Assembly: GCA_041402125.1 (NCBI GenBank)
Contig: JAWKSY010000006.1
Span: 186,001-250,000 of the forward strand
Origin: JAWKSY01 sp041402125
GTDB lineage: Bacteria > Planctomycetota > GCA-002687715 > DRQF01
Direction: 5' to 3'
DNA length: 64,000 nt
The position numbers and the translations under genes were made by a program. Below are positions 8,546-18,147 of this stretch, piece after piece; the first letter of the stretch is position 1, and the number at the start of each line of letters is the position of its first letter. The notes under the pieces were generated by a model. It searched no databases. It was not told where the DNA came from and saw nothing but the letters and a program-made list of their open reading frames with translations.

Positions 8546-10030
8546 CTACTCGGTTTCCTTGACCCAGGTCTCGAGTTCGTGGTCGAGGGTCGAGAAGTCG
8601 ACCTTCATGATCCGCGAGAAACGCTCCTGGAGGTTCGGCGAGGGCTTGTCGCGCAGGAACTTCATCCAGGGCTCGCGGTGCTTCTCGAGGAAGAAGTGGA
8701 ACGCGATGATGGCGGTGATCGTGGCGTCCGCGTCGATCTCGTTGAAGGGTCGATTGAAGAGGTTGCGAAGCTGCGGCACGCGATGCTCGGCGTACATCTC
8801 CTTCATCAGGAGCTTGATGTCCCGGACGGAGAGCCCCTTCAGCTTGGGCGCCTCGGCCTTCCGGCCGTACTTGTCCGGCGCGATGTACTCGACCCGGGCC
8901 TCGCCGAAGACCTCGATCTCGGCGTTGTGGGCCGCGCCCAGCCAGATCCAGGCCGGGATGTCGAAGCCGTGGTGCCAGATCCTCTGGGTGAGGTCGCCGC
9001 CGATCTGGGCGACGAGGAGCGCGTCCCAGAGCGGGTGCCGCATCGAGGTCGCGTGACCGAGGTTCTTCCAGACGAGGTGGTTCATCGTCATGGCGAAGGC
9101 CCGGTCCTCCTCGGACATGCCGTAGTCCTCGGCGTAGGACTTGCCGAACTCTCCGAGGGCGGCGACGTCCTCGAGGACGTAGACCTTCGCGATCGGGGCG
9201 TTCAGGAGGTTGTCCTTCGGCGGCTCGAGCCGGAACACGCCGCAGAACCAGGTCCGGGCCTTCATCAGGTGTTCGGCCTGCTCGCGCGCGACGTCACGCC
9301 CGGAGACGTGGTAGACCTCGACGCTGCCGACGCGCGCCGCGTGGGCCGTCTGATCGGTGCGCTTCTTCAGGCGCTCGAGTTCGGCGACGAGGTCCTTCTC
9401 CTCCGGGGGGTACCACTCCCCTTCCCAGCGGACGAAGCCCCGCTCCTTCATGACCTCGTCGATGTTCCGCCAGAGGTAGCCGTCGACGAGCATCCACGCG
9501 TCCGGCGCCGTGCGGTACTCGCCCTCGCGATTCGCGGGCACCCACCCGTCGTTCACGAGGACGAAACCGTCCGCCGTCATCTTCTCGGTGATGGCCTCGT
9601 TGGCGGTCTTGCGGTCGCGATACCAGTGACCGAGGGCCTTGACGTGCCCGAGGAGGGCGCGCGCGGCGGCGTGTTCGGGCTGGATGCCGACGACGCGGAG
9701 CGCGATCCGCGGCGCATCGCCCTTGAGCTTCTTCTCGGACGCGGCGAACTCGGCAACGGCCATCATCGCGTCCGTGTCGCCGGGCTTCACCGCGGCGAGC
9801 CGCTCGGCGACCTCGCTCTTCAGCGGCCGGCGGTTCGCCCGCTTGACCTCCGACTTCTTGACGACCACGCGCTCGCCGTCGAGGTCGACCAGGGCGTAGA
9901 CCTCGTCGGTCTCGTTGACGATCTCGCCGCGAAGAGTCTTGCCCGACTCGAGCCGGATCCACTCCTGGGCCCGGACGGCCCCTCCCCCGAGGAGGACGGC
10001 GACGAGGACGGTGGCGAGGGTCTTCGGCAT
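8546..10030 (-). CDS. Exported protein of unknown function, planctomycete type
   Basis: 494 residues with a signal peptide (about 1-21, VRAQEW). The N-terminal 60 residues (RLESGKTLRGEIVNETDEVYALVDLDGERVVVKKSEV) resemble the small beta-strand domain often found at the start of exported planctomycete proteins. A middle helical part follows, with two short WV/WYPPEE segments typical of repeated 'dGfvrweGeWyp' units. The C-terminal half carries WLGAAHNAEIEVFG and HFFLEKH, which recalls the metalloprotease-like DUF1570 group, but no intact HExxH is present. No catalytic function can be assigned. It stands alone between a 95-base and a 194-base gap. Confidence 0.8.
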   Translation of the reverse strand: MPKTLATVLVAVLLGGGAVRAQEWIRLESGKTLRGEIVNETDEVYALVDLDGERVVVKKSEVKRANRRPLKSEVAERLAAVKPGDTDAMMAVAEFAASEKKLKGDAPRIALRVVGIQPEHAAARALLGHVKALGHWYRDRKTANEAITEKMTADGFVLVNDGWVPANREGEYRTAPDAWMLVDGYLWRNIDEVMKERGFVRWEGEWYPPEEKDLVAELERLKKRTDQTAHAARVGSVEVYHVSGRDVAREQAEHLMKARTWFCGVFRLEPPKDNLLNAPIAKVYVLEDVAALGEFGKSYAEDYGMSEEDRAFAMTMNHLVWKNLGHATSMRHPLWDALLVAQIGGDLTQRIWHHGFDIPAWIWLGAAHNAEIEVFGEARVEYIAPDKYGRKAEAPKLKGLSVRDIKLLMKEMYAEHRVPQLRNLFNRPFNEIDADATITAIIAFHFFLEKHREPWMKFLRDKPSPNLQERFSRIMKVDFSTLDHELETWVKETE

Positions 10031-10125
10031 GCGGGGACTCCGGGAAGGCGAGCGCGGCGGGAACGCCCGCCGTGCGTGCCCTCAGACTACGTCCGGCGGC
10101 CGCCGGCGTGACGAAATTCCCGCGA

Positions 10126-10914
10126 TCAGGACGCGACGGCGTCCGGGGCCGGTTCCGGAAGGGCCTCGGAGGGCGCCTCCGCCGGCGGCGTCTCGGCGAC
10201 GGCGACGGCGGCCTCCTCGCCTTCCGCGGCCGCCTTCTTCTTCCGACGGCGCTCCTTGGAGTCCTGGCGGGCGGCCTCCTCGACGGCGGCCAGGCGCCCC
10301 TCGATCTCCTCGCCGGGAGCGAGCTCGCGGAGGCTGGCGATCATGTTCTTGATCTCGCCCGGCTTGAGGAAGGCCCGGCAGGACCCCAGGAGGAGCATGC
10401 CCAGCTCGAGGATCCGGCCCCGATGGGCCCGCGGATCGTCGAGGAGCCCGATCAGGACCGCCTTGGCCCGGGCGACCTCACCGGGACCCGGCGTGACGCC
10501 CGAGGAGAGGCGGCGGCCGAAGACCTCGAGAACGTCGTCGCAGGCTTCGGGCCAGCGACCGGCTCCGACGAGATGACCGAGACGGAAGACGAGGTCGTCG
10601 GGAGCGTGGCGCTCGCCCCAGGCGAGGCTCTTCTCGTGCAGCTCGGCCGCGATCTCGGCCGGAACGCGCTCGCGCAGCTCGCCGCCGAAGACCTTGCGAT
10701 CGAGCTGGAACTCGATGCCCTCGGTCTCGGCGAGGAATCCCTGGTTCGCCATCTTGGCGAGGGCCCGGATCAGGGGGCGCCCGACGGCGCCCGAGACCGC
10801 CTCCAGGTAGCCCTTCCGGACCGGCGTCGTGTTGACGGCCAGCGCCCAGAGGATCCCCGGCCAGTTCTCCGCGAACGCGATGGCCTCGTCCGCCCGTTCA
10901 GCCCTCGTTGCCAT
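10126..10914 (-). CDS. Hypothetical helical protein with acidic Ala/Pro-rich tail
   Basis: 262 residues, mostly alpha-helical. The first 100 residues (AFAENWPGILWALAVNTTPVRKGYLEAVSGAVGRPLIRALAKMANQGFL) look like a DNA- or protein-binding helical domain, but I do not recognise the family. Residues about 210-262 are a Lys/Arg patch followed by a disordered Ala/Glu/Pro/Val tail. No signal peptide or membrane segment is seen. The start overlaps the 3' end of the PAP2 gene by 17 bases, so it is probably the last gene of the rluD-prkA-yeaH-spoVR unit. A 14-base palindrome (10092-10105) follows its stop. Confidence 0.65.
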   Translation of the reverse strand: MATRAERADEAIAFAENWPGILWALAVNTTPVRKGYLEAVSGAVGRPLIRALAKMANQGFLAETEGIEFQLDRKVFGGELRERVPAEIAAELHEKSLAWGERHAPDDLVFRLGHLVGAGRWPEACDDVLEVFGRRLSSGVTPGPGEVARAKAVLIGLLDDPRAHRGRILELGMLLLGSCRAFLKPGEIKNMIASLRELAPGEEIEGRLAAVEEAARQDSKERRRKKKAAAEGEEAAVAVAETPPAEAPSEALPEPAPDAVAS

Positions 10915-11836
10915 AGCCCCCCCAGTGCCGCCGTTCGAAGGATCGATGGGAAATGCGCGCCACCGCCAGCGACGCGACGGCCAGCAGGATACCAGCCAGG
11001 ACGTCGGCGAAGTAGTGATAACGCAGGTACAGCGTCGAGAAGATCAGGGACACCACGAGGACGGTGAGGATCGGCACCGTCCGCGGCGTGGCGCGTCGCG
11101 CGAGCAGGAGCGAGAGCAGCGACACCGCCGTGTGCCCCGAAGGGAAGCAGTTCAGCTTGATCTTCTCGATCGCGAACAGGGTCTCGCGGAGCTCCCCGGC
11201 GAGGAACACGCCCTCGAGGGGCCCCCGGAAGTCGTAGAGGCCGAACACGTCCATGTTCGGGCCCGTCGCCGGCACGAGGTAGTAGCCGACGTAGGAAAGG
11301 TAGATGCAGACCGCGAAGGCCTGCGTCATCCGCGCGAGCGCCCGGACGTCACCGCTCTTGAGGACGGCCGCGCCGAGGATGACGGGGATGAAGTAGTAGA
11401 AGTCGTACACCCACTGCAGGTACTCGGTCAGCAGGGGATGCGCGACGTGTTCGAGCAGCTCGAGCGGGTCGCGGCCGAAGAAGACCGCGCGGTCGAATCC
11501 GGCCAGGCGCGACTCGAAGCGGTTCGGGTTGACCCGGTCGACCAGGATCCCGAGCTGGGTGAAGAAGACCGGGATCGCGACGATCGTGAGGAGCATCCGA
11601 TCGCGCGCCGCGCGCCGCAGGCCGCGGCGCGGCGAGAGCGCGACGAGGCCCGCGATCAGGGCGAGCACGACGAGATCCCAGAGGAGCCACCACCCCGCGC
11701 CGGGAGCGTCGGACGCGTAGACGAGGAGCAGGACGATGGTCGCGAGATGCGCGCCGCCGTGGACCCAATCGATGGGCCAGGGGCGCATCGCCCCCGCGGC
11801 GGTGGATCCCGTCGTCGTCTCGCTCTCCGCGTTCAT
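10898..11836 (-). CDS. PAP2-superfamily membrane phosphatase/phosphotransferase
   Basis: 312 residues, about six transmembrane segments. The PAP2 catalytic motifs are present: CFPSGHTAVSL (motif 2) and RYHYFADVLAG (motif 3), and the region before them matches the PAP2_3 branch that includes inositol-phosphorylceramide-synthase-like enzymes. Such enzymes remove or transfer phosphate head groups of lipids at the membrane. The substrate cannot be told from sequence. The gene follows spoVR after 48 bases on the same strand and overlaps the next gene. Confidence 0.88.
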   Translation of the reverse strand: MNAESETTTGSTAAGAMRPWPIDWVHGGAHLATIVLLLVYASDAPGAGWWLLWDLVVLALIAGLVALSPRRGLRRAARDRMLLTIVAIPVFFTQLGILVDRVNPNRFESRLAGFDRAVFFGRDPLELLEHVAHPLLTEYLQWVYDFYYFIPVILGAAVLKSGDVRALARMTQAFAVCIYLSYVGYYLVPATGPNMDVFGLYDFRGPLEGVFLAGELRETLFAIEKIKLNCFPSGHTAVSLLSLLLARRATPRTVPILTVLVVSLIFSTLYLRYHYFADVLAGILLAVASLAVARISHRSFERRHWGGYGNEG

Positions 11837-11884
11837 GCGGCGAGGTTAGCCGAGACCAGGGACCACCGGCGGCGAGGGCCGGGA

Positions 11885-13367
11885 TCAGGTCTCCGCGCTC
11901 TCGATCTCGATCTGGCCCCCGTCGCAGCGGAGCCGGACGGCCTTGCCCTCGACGCGCGTCTCGAGGAGGACCGGCCTCCCCCAGATCTTGGCGACGTTGG
12001 TGAGCGTGTCCCGGGCGCGACGGTCGTCGAGGTCGTTGTCCTCCCACGAGTGCCGCAGGACGAGCTCGCCGCGGTTCGCGTGGTTCGATTCGACGACCTC
12101 GATCACCGGCTCGCCGCCGTTGGTGAGCTGGCGCAGGAGGCCCTCCTTCACCGCCGCGAAGTCCCGGGTGACGATCTCCCGCCGCTGGGTCTGCGGGTTC
12201 CAGCCGTACACGAACAGCTTGTGCCGGTGGCAGAAGTCCTCGGTCAGGAACTCGTCGATGAAGGTCAGGTCGTTGTGGAAGCGCCGGACCTCGAAGATCT
12301 TCGCGCGGCCCTCGCCGGCGCCGGTGTCCCAGGTCCGCTTGCGCTCGGCGTCGTCGCAGCGCTCGTACTCGAGCCCCCAGCGACCGGTGTTCCAGCGCTC
12401 CTCGATGTCGTGATAGAGCGCGAGTCCGAGCTGGTAGGGATTGAGCTGACCGCCGCCCCCGGATCACGCCGGCCATCGTCTCCGCGTAGTCGATGACCTC
12501 GTCGTCGCAGAGGACGTCCGTCGTCATGATCTTCTGGTGCCAGTAGCTGGCCCAGCCCTCGTTCATGATCTTCGTCATGCCCTGCGGCGCGAAGTAGTAG
12601 GACTCGGATCGGACGATGTCGAGGATCTCGACCTGCCAGTCCTTCAGCGGGGCGTGCTCCAGCAGGAAGCCGAGCACGTCACGCTCCGGCCGCGCGACCT
12701 CGCGGCGTTCGTCCTCGGCCGCCTTGCGCGCGCGCCGCTCCCGCTCGGCCTCGAGGACCTCGCGCGGGTTGATGAAGCTCTCCATGTAGTCCTTGCTGGG
12801 GAGCTTCCCGGGCTCGGCCGCGTTCGGATCCTCGGCCGGCGGCGCGACCGTGTCGACCTTCCGACGGAAGGGCGCCATGCGGTCGATCAGGTTCTCGATC
12901 GAGAGCGCGACGTCGACGAAGTCCTCGACGACCTCCTGCCCGATGCGGTCGATGAGACGGCGGACCTTCGTCGCGTGGTTCGCCATCTCGTCCATCATCT
13001 TGCGGTTGGTCTTCGAGAACCAGTGGTTGTTCTTGAAGAAGTCGCAGTGCCCGTAGACGTGGGCCATCACCAGCTTCTGGTCCACGAGCGGATTCGAGGT
13101 CATCAGGTAGGCGTAGCAGGGGTCGTTGTTGATGACGAGCTCGTAGATCTTCGACAGCCCGTACTCGTAGCCCTTCGCGAGCTGCTCGTACTGCATGCCG
13201 AACCGCCAGTGCGGATAGCGCGTGGGGAAGCCGCCGAACGCGGCGACCTCGTTGAGCTCGTCGTAGGCGAGGAGCTCGAAGATCGTCTCGTAGAAGTCGA
13301 GCCCGTGGCGTCGGGCGTGCTCCTCGATCGCGTCCTGCCAGCGCTGGAGTTCCGGCGTGAGCCTCAT
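11885..13367 (-). pseudogene. spoVR: SpoVR/YcgB family protein, split by one frameshift
   Basis: Both halves match SpoVR/YcgB. The N-terminal half starts at 13367 (LQRWQDAIEEHARRHGLDFYETIFELLAYDELNEVAA) and runs to about 12461; the C-terminal half continues in another frame to 11885 (RDFAAVKEGLLRQLTNGGEPVIEVVESNHANRGELVLRH). The junction lies at the C5 run near 12456-12460: adding one G on the coding strand restores GVIRGGGGQLNPYQLG, as expected for the family. Everything else is intact, so an assembly or sequencing error in a homopolymer is likelier than a dead gene. Function is unproven; it is co-conserved with PrkA and YeaH, here directly upstream, and its start overlaps yeaH by 4 bases. 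Confidence 0.88.
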
Positions 13368-14473
13368 CGCCCCTTCCCCAGGAAGTCCCGGATGGAGCCC
13401 AGGATTCCGTCGCGATCCTGGATCGAGGAGGTCACCACCGCGTCCTCGCGGCTGAAGTGCTGGTCGAGGTCGCGCTTGAACTGGCCGGAGCCGTAGGCCG
13501 ACTTCACCTGGCCGTAGCAGAACTGGTTCGACCGCGGCAGGATCCGGTCGCGGAGGAGCCCGACGCAGACGCTCGTATCCTTCCCCGACCAGTTGTCGCC
13601 GTCGGAGAAGTGGAAGGGATAGACGTTCCAGGCGCCGCCCCCGAACCGCTCCTCGATGATCTGATCGCAGAGCTCGTAGGCGGACGAGATCTTCGTGCCT
13701 CCGCTCTCGCGGAGATGGAAGAAGGTGTGCTGATCGACCTCCTTCGCCGCCGCGTCGTGCACGATGTAGACCGTCTCGATGTTCTTGTACTGGTGACGCA
13801 GCCAGAGATCGATCCAGAAGGCCTCGATCCGGACGATCTCCTTCTGCTCGGCGCCCATCGATCCCGAGACGTCCATCATGTAGATGATCGCCGCGCTGTA
13901 CTCGGGCTCCTGGCTCGTCTTCTGGGCGCGGTAGATCCGATCCTCGCGCACCGGGATGATCTTCGGGTCGCTCGGATCGTAGGTGCCCGAGACGATCTGG
14001 CGGCGCATCGCCCGCTTGAAGGTCCGCTTGGCGTGGCGGAGCGATTCCGGTCCGACCTGGCGGATCCCGGTGTAGCGGTCGTGCGAGCTCTCGACGTCGG
14101 CGCTCCCGCGGGGCTCGATGTTCGGGAGTTCGAGCTCCTCGCCCAGGATGCGCGCGAGGTCGTCGAGATCGACGTCGACCTCGAGGAGGTGCTGTCCCTC
14201 GCCCTCCCCCGCCTCGCCGGTCCCGTCGCCGTCCTGCGGCTGGCCGTTGGCGGGATCGCCGGGCTCGCCCTCGCCCGAGCCGACGCCCTGCTTCTTGCCG
14301 TCATCGAAGCGGAAACGCGGCAGCTCGATCTGCGGGACGGGGATGGAGACGCTCTTCTTCCCCACCCGACCGATCAGCTCGCCCTGGGAGATGTAACGCC
14401 GCAAGCCCTGCTTGATCTTGCCGCGGACGATCTCCCGGAAGCGGAACTGATCGTGTTCGATGCGCCGGACCAT
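13364..14473 (-). CDS. yeaH: YeaH/YhbH family protein (DUF444, VWA-like)
   Basis: 369 residues, the normal length. The N-terminus (RFREIVRGKIKQGLRRYIS) and the loop rich in Gly, Glu, Asp and Pro (about 64-95) are typical of DUF444. A VWA-type fold follows with the metal site DVSGSMG at residues 201-207. It is cytoplasmic by sequence. In other bacteria the gene is co-transcribed with prkA (yeaG) and acts in stress or stationary-phase adaptation; here it lies 16 bases after prkA and overlaps spoVR by 4 bases, so the conserved trio is complete. Confidence 0.95.
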   Translation of the reverse strand: MVRRIEHDQFRFREIVRGKIKQGLRRYISQGELIGRVGKKSVSIPVPQIELPRFRFDDGKKQGVGSGEGEPGDPANGQPQDGDGTGEAGEGEGQHLLEVDVDLDDLARILGEELELPNIEPRGSADVESSHDRYTGIRQVGPESLRHAKRTFKRAMRRQIVSGTYDPSDPKIIPVREDRIYRAQKTSQEPEYSAAIIYMMDVSGSMGAEQKEIVRIEAFWIDLWLRHQYKNIETVYIVHDAAAKEVDQHTFFHLRESGGTKISSAYELCDQIIEERFGGGAWNVYPFHFSDGDNWSGKDTSVCVGLLRDRILPRSNQFCYGQVKSAYGSGQFKRDLDQHFSREDAVVTSSIQDRDGILGSIRDFLGKGR

Positions 14474-14489
14474 GCCGAGCCCTCCCGCG

Positions 14490-16526
<2,037 letters not shown>

Positions 16527-16527
16527 G

Positions 16528-17625
16528 TCAACGCCTCCTCGGAGTTGCGGGGCGGTCCGGGACCTCCCCTCTCTTCGTCGATCGCAGGGCCTCCAGCGTC
16601 GCCTCCATGTCGCGGGCGAGCGGAGCCTCGAATTCCACCCTCGTTCCGGTGAGGGGGTGGTCGAATGAGAGCGACCGGGCGTGCAGCGCCTGGCGCTCGA
16701 GCAGGTTCTTGCGTCCCTCGGGCTCGCTCGCGGCGAGATGGGCGATGTCGCCCCAGGAGATGCGCGAGCGTCGTCCGTAGACCTTGTCGCAGACGATCGG
16801 ATGACCGATGTGCGCGAGGTGGAGCCGGATCTGGTGCGTCCGCCCCGTCTTCGGGAAGCAGCGGACGAGCGTGAAGCCGTCGAAGCGCTCGAGCACCTCG
16901 AAGCGCGTCGAGGACGGGCGACCGTGCGGCAGGATCGCCATCTTCGTGGGTTGCGTCGGATGGCGGCCGATGGGCTCCTCGACCTTGTACTCGTCGAACT
17001 CCAGGACGCCCTCCGCGATCGCGAGGTAGGTCTTGCTGACGGTGCGGGCCTGGAACTGCGAGGTGATCGAGAAGTGGGCGCGATCGGTCTTCGCGACGCA
17101 GATCACCCCGCTCGTCTCCCGATCGAGGCGATGGACGATGCCCGGGCGCAGCGGCCCGCCGACGCCCGAGAGCTCGCGGAAGCGGTGGGCCAGGCCGTTG
17201 ACGAGGGTCCCGGTGCGATGCCCGGCCCCCGGATGGACCGCGATGAAGGGCGCCTTGTCGAGGATGACGATCGAGGCGTCCTCGTGAATCACCGAGAGCG
17301 GCATCTCCTCGGGCTCGAGGTGATCCTCGGCCGGGGGCGGCGCCGCGTTCAGGACCACGCGATCGCCGGCGCGGAGGCGGTAGCTGGGCTTGCTCCGGGC
17401 GTCGTTGACGAGGAGCGTCCCGAGCTTGATGGCCTCCTTCACGAGGGCGCGGCTGTTCCAGTCCGCCTCGCGATTGACCCAGACGTCGAGGCGCTCGCCG
17501 GCGACCTCGGGAGTCACGTCGAAGACCCGGGTCTCGGGTGCGATTCCGCTGCTGTCCGGGCTGCCGGTCACTCCTGCCTCCCCCCGACGGCCCCCGCCCC
17601 GCGGCGAGTCTCCGTCGTAAACCAT
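16528..17625 (-). CDS. RluA/RluD family 23S rRNA pseudouridine synthase
   Basis: 365 residues. An N-terminal S4 RNA-binding domain (about 40-95: RLDVWVNREADWNSRALVKEAIKLGTLLVN) precedes the RluA-type catalytic domain. The key motif is HRLDRETSG (165-173) with catalytic Asp168, followed by GRTHQIRLHLAHIGHPI. It converts uridines in large-subunit rRNA to pseudouridine; the exact sites cannot be read. The ATG at 17625 has GGGGTGA in front, whereas the frame stays open far upstream on the minus strand only because of the high GC content. The C-terminus ends 1 base before prkA. Confidence 0.93.
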   Translation of the reverse strand: MVYDGDSPRGGGRRGEAGVTGSPDSSGIAPETRVFDVTPEVAGERLDVWVNREADWNSRALVKEAIKLGTLLVNDARSKPSYRLRAGDRVVLNAAPPPAEDHLEPEEMPLSVIHEDASIVILDKAPFIAVHPGAGHRTGTLVNGLAHRFRELSGVGGPLRPGIVHRLDRETSGVICVAKTDRAHFSITSQFQARTVSKTYLAIAEGVLEFDEYKVEEPIGRHPTQPTKMAILPHGRPSSTRFEVLERFDGFTLVRCFPKTGRTHQIRLHLAHIGHPIVCDKVYGRRSRISWGDIAHLAASEPEGRKNLLERQALHARSLSFDHPLTGTRVEFEAPLARDMEATLEALRSTKRGEVPDRPATPRRR

Positions 17626-18147
17626 CGCTTTCACCCCGTTTATACTTCGACCGGATCGATCCCGAGAGTGAATGGTCGGCGATTTGGGCCGGAAAAAAAC
17701 TCGGACGGGGCGCGGCCGGACGGAGCGGCGGGCCGCGGAACGCGGTCCCGGAACGATGGTCGGCGAGGCTCGCGCGGAGACGCAGAAGAAACGGTCGCGA
17801 GGACGCCTCACCGTCGACCGTGCACCCACCCAAACCACCATCCTCTCGATGCTTGGAACTCGTGGGTACGACCTGATACGCTCTGCCGCTGTCCTCGGGG
17901 GCGGGGGGCTTTTTTCCCGAGCCCAGACCCTCCGCTCCTCCGACAGGCACGTGCTCTTCCCGGATCGCACCGAACCGGTTCCCCGATCGCTCCGACCCGA
18001 GCGGTTCCAGCGAAGCTCCATCGCGAGCGTATGGGAACCGGAGGGCGGATCGACGAGACGAGCGCGGCGATCGAGCGAAGGGACGGCGCGAGGTGCGCCG
18101 TCGCGCGAGGTCGCGCAGCGAAGTACGGATTCGACCGCGGAGTCGCC
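17626..18147. other. 522-base divergent intergenic region
   Basis: Lies between the divergent pseudouridine synthase and SUMF1-like genes. No credible gene is seen in it. It contains AT-containing patches (TATAAA on the minus strand at 17638-17643, very close to the ATG), a G-rich segment with a T6 run flanked by CTCGGG/CCCGAG (17894-17921), and a possible plus-strand promoter listed separately. Confidence 0.5.
17853..17882 (+). promoter_or_regulatory. Possible promoter for the SUMF1-like gene
   Basis: -35 TTGGAA (17853-17858), 18-base spacer, -10 TACGCT (17877-17882) preceded by TGA, which gives an extended -10. The -10 is poor; the leader would be about 260 bases. Confidence 0.28.

Noticed and set aside
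17894..17921. CTCGGG/CCCGAG stem with a T6 run
   Set aside because: The T-run is inside the loop and not after the stem, and no gene ends there, so it is not a terminator.
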